Assembly (NCBI GenBank): GCA_943325595.2
Contig: CALPQA020000039.1
Span: 1 to 9,798 of the forward strand
DNA: 9,798 nt
Origin: Auritidibacter sp. Marseille-P8566
Lineage (GTDB): Bacteria > Bacteroidota > Bacteroidia > Flavobacteriales > Flavobacteriaceae
Direction: 5' to 3'
Below the pieces are notes generated by a model that did not search any database, was not told the DNA's origin, and saw nothing but the letters and a program-made list of their open reading frames with translations. This document shows positions 1 through 6,478 of the stretch, one piece after another. A program made the translations under genes and the position numbers. How positions within the stretch are numbered: position 1 is the first letter of the stretch; each line of letters starts with the position of its first letter.

Positions 1-33
1 GTTTTAGAAGAATTTGAAAAACGAAAAATATAA
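1..33 (+). CDS. C-terminal end of an upstream gene (partial)
   Basis: Frame 1 is open from the window edge and reads V-L-E-E-F-E-K-R-K-I before a TAA at 31-33. The charged, lysine-rich ending is typical of a real C-terminus in this kind of genome. Ten codons are too few to name a product, and an open run this short can occur by chance. The stop is followed at once by a perfect palindrome (TTGATT-C-AATCAA, 34-46). The next gene starts 37 bases after the stop on the same strand, so the two could be co-transcribed. Confidence 0.45.
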   Translation, partial: VLEEFEKRKI

Positions 34-70
34 TTGATTCAATCAAACAGTCATAATTAAAAGATAAAGA

Positions 71-1426
71 ATGCGAACTCATTTTATTGCCATAGGCGGA
101 AGCGCAATGCACAATTTAGCATTGGCATTACATAACAAAGGATATAAAGTAACTGGTAGCGATGATGCTATTTTTGAACCTTCAAAATCAAGGTTGGAAA
201 AAAAGGGAATCATGCCCGAAGAATTGGGTTGGTTTCCTGAGAAAATAACTTCAGATATTGATTCGGTAATACTTGGGATGCATGCCAAAGAGGACAATCC
301 AGAATTGTTGAAGGCACAAGAATTAGGGCTTAAAATTTATTCCTATCCTGAATTTTTATACGAACAATCAAAAAATAAAACGCGAGTTGTTATTGGTGGT
401 TCCCACGGAAAAACAACAATTACTTCGATGATTTTGCACGTGATGCACTTTCATAATATTGAAGTTGATTATATGGTTGGCGCGCAATTAGAAGGCTTTG
501 ATACAATGGTTCATTTAACAGAAGAGAATGATTTTATTATTCTTGAAGGGGATGAATATTTGTCTTCACCAATGGACAGAAGGCCGAAATTTCATTTATA
601 CCAACCTAATATTGCATTGATTTCTGGAATTGCTTGGGATCATATTAATGTTTTTCCAACGTATGAAAATTATGTAGAACAGTTTGAAATTTTCATTAAA
701 ATGATTACCAATGGTGGAATTCTGGTTTACAATGAAGATGATTCTGAAGTAAAACGTGTCGCCGAAGCCGCAACAAATCCAATACGGAAATTACCATATT
801 CTACTCCAAAATATTCTGTAAAAGACGGAGTAACTTTATTGGAAACTCCAGAAGGAGCAATGCCAATTGAAGTTTTCGGAGCTCATAATTTAAATAATTT
901 GGCTGGTGCAAAATGGATTTGTCAAAATATGGGTGTTGATGAAGCCGATTTTTATGAAGCTATTGCAAGTTTTAAAGGCGCTTCAAAACGATTAGAGAAA
1001 ATTGCCGAAAGCAAAACAAAAGTAGCTTATAAAGATTTTGCACATTCACCGAGTAAAGTGGCCGCAACAACAAAAGCCGTAAAAGAACAATATCCAAATC
1101 GCACATTAGTAGCGTGTTTAGAATTGCATACGTATAGCAGTTTGAACGCTGAATTTCTAAAAGAATACCAAGGTGCATTAGAATTTGCTGATGTTGCCGT
1201 TGTTTTTTATTCTCCAGATGCAGTTAAAATCAAACAATTGGAGGAAGTAACATACGAACAAATTGCTCAAGCGTTCAATCGCGAAGATTTGATTATTTAC
1301 ACCAATCCAAAAGATTTCAAAGACTATTTATTCAATTTGAATTTTGAAAATTCCGCTTTATTGTTGATGAGTTCTGGAAATTACGGAGGCTTGAATTTCG
1401 ATGAAGTTAAAGGATTGATTGAATAA
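71..1426 (+). CDS. mpl: Mpl-like Mur ligase (UDP-MurNAc : peptide ligase, peptidoglycan recycling)
   Basis: A cytoplasmic ATP-dependent Mur ligase of 451 residues; E. coli Mpl has about 457. Mpl joins the recycled tripeptide L-Ala-gamma-D-Glu-meso-DAP to UDP-MurNAc, bypassing MurC, MurD and MurE. The N-terminal UDP-binding segment is a variant glycine-rich motif (A-I-G-G-S-A-M, residues 7-13). The ATP P-loop is G-G-S-H-G-K-T-T (109-116). The metal-binding E-G-D-E-Y follows at 159-163, then the central-domain motif G-A-H-N-L-N-N (270-276) and the C-terminal D-F-A-H-S-P (322-327). Where E. coli Mpl has E-P-R-S-N-T, this protein has E-L-H-T-Y-S-S-L-N (351-359), nearer in character to MurC. The Mur ligase family is therefore certain, but the exact peptide substrate is inferred. 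The ATG at 71 places the nucleotide-binding strand at the N-terminus as usual. A separate murC should exist elsewhere in the genome. Confidence 0.88.
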   Translation: MRTHFIAIGGSAMHNLALALHNKGYKVTGSDDAIFEPSKSRLEKKGIMPEELGWFPEKITSDIDSVILGMHAKEDNPELLKAQELGLKIYSYPEFLYEQSKNKTRVVIGGSHGKTTITSMILHVMHFHNIEVDYMVGAQLEGFDTMVHLTEENDFIILEGDEYLSSPMDRRPKFHLYQPNIALISGIAWDHINVFPTYENYVEQFEIFIKMITNGGILVYNEDDSEVKRVAEAATNPIRKLPYSTPKYSVKDGVTLLETPEGAMPIEVFGAHNLNNLAGAKWICQNMGVDEADFYEAIASFKGASKRLEKIAESKTKVAYKDFAHSPSKVAATTKAVKEQYPNRTLVACLELHTYSSLNAEFLKEYQGALEFADVAVVFYSPDAVKIKQLEEVTYEQIAQAFNREDLIIYTNPKDFKDYLFNLNFENSALLLMSSGNYGGLNFDEVKGLIE

Positions 1427-1483
1427 TTGAAATTAGAATTGTTTCCACCTACTTTTTAAACGCCATTTAATTACAATTTATAT

Positions 1484-2176
1484 ATGGAAAACAATTCATT
1501 TCCAATAACCAATTGGTCAGAAGACGATCGACCACGTGAAAAGTTAATGCAAAAAGGGAAAGCCGCTTTAAGCGATGCCGAATTAATTGCCATTTTAATA
1601 GGTTCTGGAAGTCGGAATGAAAGTGCAGTTGAACTGAGCAAACGCATACTTTCGAGTGTAGATAATAATTTGAATGCATTAGGAAAATTGTCAATACAGC
1701 AGCTAATTGGTTTCAAAGGAATCGGCGAAGCCAAAGCAATTGCAATAATTGCTGCAATGGATTTAGGAAGACGACGAAGGGGAGAAGAAGCTTTAGAGTT
1801 AAAAAAGATAACTTCAAGCAAGATGATTTTTGAAATTATGCAACCTGTAATTGGGGAATTGCCACACGAAGAATTTTGGATAATTTATGTTAATAATTCC
1901 AATCGTGTACTTTCAAAATCGCAGTTAAGCAAAGGAGGAATTACAGCAACTTTGGTTGATGTACGTTTAATTTTTAAAAATGTTTTGGAAATTGGCGCAA
2001 CAGGAATTGTCTTGTGTCACAACCATCCATCGGGAGCCTTAAGAGCAAGTGACGCAGATATTAAAATAACAAAAAAAATAAAAATTGCAGCCGAGAGTTT
2101 AGACATTTCTGTTTTAGACCATTTGATAGTGGGAGAACACGGTTATTTTAGCTTTGCAGACGAAGGAATACTTTAA
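1484..2176 (+). CDS. radC: RadC family JAMM-domain protein
   Basis: A 230-residue protein of normal RadC length. The N-terminal half carries a helix-hairpin-helix-like region (about 70-95, with G-F-K-G-I-G-E-A-K), typical of non-specific DNA binding. The C-terminal half is a JAB1/MPN (JAMM) metalloprotease-like domain with a complete zinc motif: H179-x-H181, seven residues, S189-x-x-D192. The family signature H-N-H-P-S-G is at 179-184. RadC was once thought to be a DNA-repair protein, but that role was withdrawn for E. coli and the true substrate is unknown. Because the metal ligands are intact, catalytic activity is plausible. The gene begins 57 bases after mpl and ends 2 bases before the next start, so it heads a tight four-gene run. 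The ATG at 1484 fits the usual N-terminus, in which W-S-E-D-D-R-P-R-E-K follows within a few residues. Confidence 0.95.
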   Translation: MENNSFPITNWSEDDRPREKLMQKGKAALSDAELIAILIGSGSRNESAVELSKRILSSVDNNLNALGKLSIQQLIGFKGIGEAKAIAIIAAMDLGRRRRGEEALELKKITSSKMIFEIMQPVIGELPHEEFWIIYVNNSNRVLSKSQLSKGGITATLVDVRLIFKNVLEIGATGIVLCHNHPSGALRASDADIKITKKIKIAAESLDISVLDHLIVGEHGYFSFADEGIL

Positions 2177-2178
2177 AA

Positions 2179-3252
2179 ATGAAAAAAACGGCACTTATAA
2201 TTATAGTACTAATTCTTAGTTTAAATTCGTTTTCTCAAGAAGTAAAAGAAACATTTACTATCAACGGAAACCTTGAAGGCGATTATAGCGGAATGATTTA
2301 TCTGCGTTCAAGTGCACTTGAATACATTAATGATAGTTGTTTAGTAGTCGATAAAAAATTCAAATTCAACGGAAAATTAGGGAATCCAACTAAAGTTTCC
2401 TTGAGCCTAAAGCCAACTTCAACCGTTGCTTTTTTCTATTTAGAAAATAGTATTGTGGATTTGACAATTGCAACAACCGTTTTTAAAAATGGAAATGAAG
2501 ATATTAATGATATAGAAATCAAGAAAGTTACCGGTTCCAAAACCAATGATTTGATGACTTCGATTGACGATTACCAAAAAACAATTGAAAAAAGTGCGCT
2601 TTCTAAAGAAGAGAAAAATAATAAAATTTACAAGAAATATTTCGAAACAGTAATTGGAAATCCCGATTATCCAATTTTAGATTTTGTAATTAAAAAGTCG
2701 TCAAAAAACGCCGTTCTCACGGCAGAACAAATTTACGATTTAATGCTAGCCGCACCAATAAAAAAGAAAGTCGAAATTGAAAAAGTTAAAGACACTTTAA
2801 AAATAAACAATAAAACGGTACTTTCTAAAAAATTGAAAATTGGTAAAAAGTTGGAGAATTTCAGTTTACCCAATCAAAAAGGAGAGACAGTTTCTATTGA
2901 AGATTTTAGAGGGAAATACGTGCTGATAAATTTTTGGGCTTCTTGGTACAAACCAAGTAGAAAAAACAATGCTGAACTGAAAGAGATCTATGGCAAGTAC
3001 AAAGATAAAAATTTTGAAATCGTCAGTGTTTCTATTGACACCTATGGAAGTAATTGGACGAAAGCCATGGAAAAAGACGGATTAATATGGACAAATTTAA
3101 TTGAAATTGGCGGTTGGCACGGAAAAGTCACCAATCAATTTGAAATTAAAGGTATTCCGTTAAATATAATTTTAGACAAAGACGGTAAAATAATTGCTGT
3201 CAATTCAACTGGCGAGGCACTTCTGAAAAAGTTAGATTTCTTGCTAAAATAA
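2179..3252 (+). CDS. Secreted DUF4369/TlpA-like thioredoxin-fold protein lacking both catalytic cysteines
   Basis: A 357-residue exported protein. Residues 1-20 form a type I signal peptide ending N-S-F-S-Q, so it should act in the periplasm. Residues about 24-120 look like the beta-rich DUF4369 domain common in Bacteroidota thiol-disulfide proteins. A charged helical stretch follows, and residues about 220-357 form a TlpA/AhpC-TSA-type thioredoxin fold. The fold is well kept: L-I-N-F-W-A-S-W at 249-256, the cis-proline segment K-G-I-P at 324-327, and the terminal strand I-L-D-K-D-G-K-I-I. However, the catalytic W-C-x-x-C is W-Y-K-P-S (256-260; codons TGG TAC AAA CCA AGT, 2944-2958). The only cysteine in the precursor is C54, far from the site. 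It therefore cannot run the usual dithiol chemistry and may be a binding or chaperone-like relative. The start lies 2 bases after the radC stop and the next gene is 13 bases away, indicating an operon. Confidence 0.9.
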   Translation: MKKTALIIIVLILSLNSFSQEVKETFTINGNLEGDYSGMIYLRSSALEYINDSCLVVDKKFKFNGKLGNPTKVSLSLKPTSTVAFFYLENSIVDLTIATTVFKNGNEDINDIEIKKVTGSKTNDLMTSIDDYQKTIEKSALSKEEKNNKIYKKYFETVIGNPDYPILDFVIKKSSKNAVLTAEQIYDLMLAAPIKKKVEIEKVKDTLKINNKTVLSKKLKIGKKLENFSLPNQKGETVSIEDFRGKYVLINFWASWYKPSRKNNAELKEIYGKYKDKNFEIVSVSIDTYGSNWTKAMEKDGLIWTNLIEIGGWHGKVTNQFEIKGIPLNIILDKDGKIIAVNSTGEALLKKLDFLLK

Positions 3253-3265
3253 TTAAAATAAAACC

Positions 3266-3946
3266 ATGAAAATTTCAGATATTTTCTTCGATTTAGATCA
3301 TACGCTTTGGGATTTTGAGAAAAATTCTGCGTTAGCAATTGAAACTATTTTCAAAAAGCATGCTATAAATGTTGACTTACAGTTGTTTTTGAGTCATTAT
3401 GTTCCAATAAATATCAAATATTGGGAGTTATATCGTGTAGATAAAATCACTCAATATGAATTGCGTTTGGGAAGATTAAAAGATACATTTGTGCTTTTAA
3501 ATTATCAGATTGATGACGATAAAATAATTTTTTTATCAGAAGAGTATATTGAGTATTTGCCTAAATTCAATCACTTATTTGATGGTGCCATTGCAATTTT
3601 AGACTATTTAAAACCCAAATACAATCTGCATATTATAACTAACGGATTTCAAGAAATTCAAGGAAATAAATTAAAAAATTCAAATATTGGGCATTATTTT
3701 AAAACAATAACCAATTCAGAAATGGCAGGAGTAAAAAAGCCAAATCCTAAAATTTTTGAGTTCGCTATTACCGAAGCAAATGCGCAAAAAGAAAATAGCA
3801 TTATGATTGGTGATTGTATTGAAGCCGATGTAAATGGCGCTTTAAATTTTGGCATGGACGCTATTTTATTCAATATCGATTCAAATATTACGCATGAAAA
3901 TATTAAACAAATATCTCATTTATTAGAATTAAAAAAATACCTTTAA
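3266..3946 (+). CDS. yjjG: YjjG family HAD-type pyrimidine nucleotidase
   Basis: A cytoplasmic HAD-superfamily phosphatase of 226 residues, the normal size for the YjjG family. E. coli YjjG removes phosphate from nucleoside 5'-monophosphates and protects against non-canonical pyrimidines such as 5-fluoro derivatives. All four HAD motifs are present: D9-L-D11-H-T (nucleophile D9, acid/base D11), I-T-N-G at 124-127 (T125), G-V-K-K-P-N-P at 155-161 (K158), and I-G-D-C-I-E-A-D-V at 181-189 (D183 and D188 as magnesium ligands). The cap domain lies between motif I and motif II (about residues 16-110), as in YjjG and other subfamily I enzymes. The gene sits in the same tight run as radC, 13 bases after the preceding stop and 3 bases before the next start. 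The family is clear; the exact nucleotide substrate is inferred from it. Confidence 0.9.
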   Translation: MKISDIFFDLDHTLWDFEKNSALAIETIFKKHAINVDLQLFLSHYVPINIKYWELYRVDKITQYELRLGRLKDTFVLLNYQIDDDKIIFLSEEYIEYLPKFNHLFDGAIAILDYLKPKYNLHIITNGFQEIQGNKLKNSNIGHYFKTITNSEMAGVKKPNPKIFEFAITEANAQKENSIMIGDCIEADVNGALNFGMDAILFNIDSNITHENIKQISHLLELKKYL

Positions 3947-3949
3947 ATT

Positions 3950-4708
3950 ATGAAAAAATACATTCTATTAGTTTTAGTTTTGATTTCAATTAGTGGTTTT
4001 TCACAATCGCTTAGTGATTATAAATATGCAATCGTTCCAGCAAAATTCTCATTTCTAAAGGAAAAAGACCAATACAGAATGAACGTCCTGACCAAAATGT
4101 TTATGGAAAAATATGGTTTTATTACCTATTTTGATACTGATATTTTACCTTCAGAAGTTGCTGAAAATAGTTGTAACAGGGTATATGTAGATGTTCAAAG
4201 TAATGGTGGTTTTTTCACATCAAAGATAGTGGTAACTTTAAAAGATTGCAGAAATGCAGTAATTTTCACCTCCGCCGAAGGTAAAAGCAGAGAAAAAGAT
4301 TTGCAAATATCCTTTAATCAAGCGTTGCGAGAAGCCTTCAATTCTTTCGATAAGTTAGATTTAAAATCAAGTACTGTTGCAAAATCGGAAACTACAAATA
4401 CCGAAGAAGTGGCAACAACGCCAGAAAGCAAATCTGTTACTCCTCAAGCTATAATTGCAAAAGAAGAAGCTAAAAGCACTACTTCTGAAAATAAAATTCT
4501 ATTTGCACAACCAATAGATAATGGGTTTCAACTTATAGATTCAACTCCAAAAGTAGTTATGAAAATCTATAAAACTTCAATCCCAATTTGTTTTATGGCC
4601 ATCAAAGACAATATTCAAGGAGTTTTGATTTTTAAAGAGAATCACTGGTTTTTTGAATATTTGAGTAATTCAAAATTAGTATCGGAGAAAGTAGAAGTGA
4701 AATTTTAA
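3950..4708 (+). CDS. Secreted protein of unknown function with two domains and an S/T/E-rich linker
   Basis: A 252-residue protein that I cannot assign to a named family. Residues 1-19 are a clear type I signal peptide (hydrophobic core, ending G-F-S-Q), so it is exported to the periplasm or beyond. Residues about 20-137 form a compact, mixed-charge domain with two cysteines (C75 and C100) that could pair. Residues about 138-182 are a low-complexity linker rich in Thr, Ser, Glu, Lys and Ala. Residues about 183-252 form a second small domain, probably beta-rich, with aromatic residues near its end (H-W-F-F-E-Y, 232-237). There is no membrane segment after the signal and no catalytic motif I recognise. 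It is the last gene of the run starting at radC, 3 bases after the yjjG-like stop, so it is probably co-expressed with the other exported protein of that run. Confidence 0.85.
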   Translation: MKKYILLVLVLISISGFSQSLSDYKYAIVPAKFSFLKEKDQYRMNVLTKMFMEKYGFITYFDTDILPSEVAENSCNRVYVDVQSNGGFFTSKIVVTLKDCRNAVIFTSAEGKSREKDLQISFNQALREAFNSFDKLDLKSSTVAKSETTNTEEVATTPESKSVTPQAIIAKEEAKSTTSENKILFAQPIDNGFQLIDSTPKVVMKIYKTSIPICFMAIKDNIQGVLIFKENHWFFEYLSNSKLVSEKVEVKF

Positions 4709-4883
4709 ACAATTCAACACAAAAGTGAGTATTGATTCCTATTAAGTAAAAACTAATAAAAGACACTTTTTGCTTATAATTATAGATGAATAACTAAATA
4801 TTATATTCACAAAGCCTGAAATCACTATTTTAAACTTTTTATGTCGGTAGTACACAACTCATAATTCATAATTTATAATTCTT
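4709..4883. other. Convergent intergenic gap with a weak terminator candidate
   Basis: A 175-base AT-rich gap between two converging genes. AAAAGTG (4721-4727) can pair with CACTTTT (4764-4770), which runs into a further T. This could act as a terminator for the + strand operon, but the 36-base loop makes it weak. A perfect 10-base palindrome TATAATTATA lies at 4775-4784. No open frame or RNA gene was recognised. Confidence 0.3.
4861..4881. repeat. Three tandem AT-rich heptamers
   Basis: Three heptamers run head to tail: ATAATTC, ATAATTT, ATAATTC. They end 2 bases before the complement of the rarA stop codon. Short AT-rich tandem repeats of this kind are prone to slippage. No function is visible. 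Confidence 0.6.
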
Positions 4884-6161
4884 CTAATACCCGTATTTAT
4901 CTTTCCATCGGTTCTTCAAGAATTCCCGAGTGCCATTTTCCCTAGAATTATTTCCAGGATTATAAAGTAAAGTTTCCGAAATTTCATCGGGTAAAAACTC
5001 TTGTTCGGCAAAATTATTAGCAAAATCGTGCGAATATTTATACTCTTCGCCATAACCCAATTCTTTCATTAATTTGGTAGGTGCGTTCCGCAAATGAATT
5101 GGAACTGGCAAATCACCCGTTTGTTTTACTAGCTGTTGTGCCTGATTTATCGCTATATAACTTGCATTGCTTTTGGGAGAAGTAGCCAAATAAATCGCAC
5201 ATTGGCTTAATAAAATCCTACTTTCGGGATAGCCAATCGTGGATACCGCTTGAAAAGTAGTATTGGCCATTATAAAAGCTGTTGGATTTGAATTTCCAAT
5301 ATCTTCACTCGATAAAATCAACATTCGCCGAGCAATAAATTTGACATCTTCGCCACCTTCAATCATTCTCGCCAACCAATAAACAGCTCCGTTTGGATCA
5401 CTCCCACGAATCGATTTTATAAATGCTGACACAATATCATAATGCTTCTCCCCAGTTTTGTCATATAAAACGGTATTTTGCTGCACTAATTGCAAAACTT
5501 TTTCGTTGGTAATCAAAATTTCGTCTTCATTAGACGCATTTACGACCAGTTCAAAAATATTTAATAGCTTACGTCCATCGCCACCTGAAAGTCGTAAAAT
5601 CGCCTCAGATTCCTTCAAAACAATATTTTTCGTTTTCAAATACGTATCTTCTCGCATTGCCCTTTGCAATAAATTTTCCAAATCCGACTTAGAAAATGCA
5701 TTCAAAATATACACTTGACACCTCGACAATAATGCCGGAATCACCTCAAAACTTGGATTTTCAGTCGTAGCGCCAATCAATGTAATCCACCCTTTTTCTA
5801 CTGCTGCCAACAATGAATCTTGCTGCGATTTACTAAACCTATGTATCTCATCAATAAATAAAATCGGATTTTTTGTAGTGAATAATCCGCCACTTTGCTT
5901 AGCCTTCTCAATTACATCTCGAATATCTTTCACTCCCGAATTGATAGCGCTCAAAATATAAAACGGCCGTTTCGATTCCTGTGCAATGATTTGTGCCAGC
6001 GTCGTTTTCCCCGTTCCTGGAGGCCCCCAAAAAATTAATGACGGAATAATTCCTTTCGCGATCTGCTGTGTCAACGAGCCGTTTGGCCCAACCAAATGCA
6101 ACTGACTCAAATAATCTTCTAATTTCTGTGGGCGAATTCGCTCTGCTAACGGTGCTTCCAT
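4884..6161 (-). CDS. rarA: Replication-associated recombination protein A (RarA/MgsA, AAA+ ATPase)
   Basis: A 425-residue cytoplasmic AAA+ ATPase close to the usual RarA length (E. coli about 447). RarA, related to eukaryotic WRNIP1, acts at stalled or damaged replication forks and interacts with single-strand binding protein. The N-terminus E-A-P-L-A-E-R-I-R-P is the family hallmark. Walker A is G-P-P-G-T-G-K-T (46-53), Walker B is L-F-I-D-E-I-H-R-F (101-109), and sensor 1 is G-A-T-T-E-N-P-S-F (130-138). The likely arginine finger is in S-R-C-Q (R147), and the sensor 2 region is G-G-D-G-R-K. The C-terminal part is the tetramerisation and MgsA domain, including G-S-D-P-N-G-A-V-Y-W. The ATG at 6161 gives the conserved N-terminus exactly. 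The gene stands alone: it converges with the left operon and diverges from the rhomboid gene. A -7-like box sits 4 bases before the ATG. Confidence 0.97.
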   Translation of the reverse strand: MEAPLAERIRPQKLEDYLSQLHLVGPNGSLTQQIAKGIIPSLIFWGPPGTGKTTLAQIIAQESKRPFYILSAINSGVKDIRDVIEKAKQSGGLFTTKNPILFIDEIHRFSKSQQDSLLAAVEKGWITLIGATTENPSFEVIPALLSRCQVYILNAFSKSDLENLLQRAMREDTYLKTKNIVLKESEAILRLSGGDGRKLLNIFELVVNASNEDEILITNEKVLQLVQQNTVLYDKTGEKHYDIVSAFIKSIRGSDPNGAVYWLARMIEGGEDVKFIARRMLILSSEDIGNSNPTAFIMANTTFQAVSTIGYPESRILLSQCAIYLATSPKSNASYIAINQAQQLVKQTGDLPVPIHLRNAPTKLMKELGYGEEYKYSHDFANNFAEQEFLPDEISETLLYNPGNNSRENGTREFLKNRWKDKYGY

Positions 6162-6165
6162 TTTG

Positions 6166-6173
6166 TAAAATTA
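6166..6173 (-). promoter_or_regulatory. Possible -7 element for rarA (TAATTTTA)
   Basis: On the minus strand, TAATTTTA matches the Bacteroidota -7 consensus TAnnTTTG at all but the last position. It is followed by CAAA and then the rarA ATG, the same layout as at rlmB. No convincing -33 TTTG lies about 19 bases upstream, so this is a weak call. If real, the transcript would begin at or next to the start codon. Confidence 0.3.
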
Positions 6174-6205
6174 CTATTTTTTTGAGACTAATTTTCATTT
6201 TTTTT

Positions 6206-6360
6206 AGGAGCATTTTCCAGCACTCCGCTTCAAGTCCTCGCTCTGGCAAGCATTTTTCTAAACTCAAAAAGGAGCTTCCTTTGGTCGCTCTTTTTGACCA
6301 AGAAAAAGGGCTTGCCTGACCTCCGGGCTTTCCACTGCGTTCTGGGCTAGGCATCCAGGG
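6206..6360. repeat. GC-rich structured intergenic element with a long imperfect hairpin
   Basis: This block fills about half of the 317-base gap between rarA and the rhomboid gene. By hand count, 6211-6360 is about 51% G+C (77 of 150), while 6361-6480 is about 23% (28 of 120). Its core is a long hairpin: GGCAAGC (6245-6251) with GCTTGCC (6310-6316), TTTTTCT (6253-6259) with AGAAAAA (6301-6307), and TCAAAAA plus GAGC (6264-6270, 6272-6275) with GCTC plus TTTTTGA (6287-6297). That gives 25 base pairs and an 11-base loop. A weaker outer pairing joins AGC and CCAG (6209-6211, 6217-6220) to CTGG-GCT (6342-6348). TTGGTC/GACCAA (6281-6286, 6296-6301) offers a competing fold. Short open frames crossing it look like chance. 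From memory, similar blocks with a GGGCTAGG end recur between Flavobacterium genes. It may be a dispersed repeat or a non-coding RNA; the strand is unknown. Confidence 0.55.
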
Positions 6361-6368
6361 AAATTAAA

Positions 6369-6376
6369 TAGTTTTG
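6369..6376 (+). promoter_or_regulatory. Possible -7 element upstream of the rhomboid gene (TAGTTTTG)
   Basis: TAGTTTTG matches TAnnTTTG exactly and lies just past the right edge of the GC-rich block. No clear TTG or TTTG is present at the right distance upstream, so the promoter is only half supported. It would give a leader of roughly 100 bases before the ATG at 6479. Confidence 0.25.
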
Positions 6377-6434
6377 ATTTAAATCTAACTCTTTTATGAC
6401 AAAATAGCACTAATTTAGTTTGGTAGAATTTTTG

Positions 6435-6452
6435 ATTGCTATTTTAAGCAAT
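6435..6452 (+). other. Small hairpin in the probable leader of the rhomboid gene
   Basis: ATTGCT (6435-6440) and AGCAAT (6447-6452) form a perfect 6-base-pair stem with a 6-base loop, ending 26 bases before the rhomboid start codon. It has no T-run after it, so it does not look like a terminator. It could shape the mRNA leader or be a protein-binding inverted repeat. It is short enough to be chance. Confidence 0.25.
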
Positions 6453-6478
6453 ACAAAAAGTAAGCATCCCAAAAACCT

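Noticed and set aside
34..46. Palindrome TTGATT-C-AATCAA just before mpl
   Set aside because: The one-base centre cannot form a stable full hairpin, there is no T-run after it, and AT-rich palindromes of this size are expected by chance; noted only as a possible binding site.
1471..1821. A 116-codon minus-strand open frame opposite radC
   Set aside because: radC is a clear conserved gene here, and the reverse frame shows no domain or start signal.
6068..6319. An 83-codon open frame on the + strand opposite the rarA start and into the hairpin element
   Set aside because: It is antisense to the highly conserved rarA N-terminus, has no start signal and ends inside the structured repeat.
5908..6354. 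A 148-codon open frame on the minus strand spanning the start of rarA and the GC-rich element
   Set aside because: Its 3' two-thirds run through rarA in another frame and its 5' part is the hairpin element. The translation has no recognisable domain and a composition unlike the neighbours.
6190..6375. Insertion-sequence remnant at the GC-rich block
   Set aside because: No transposase fragment, clear terminal inverted repeats or flanking target duplication were found; the hairpin is internal rather than at the ends.
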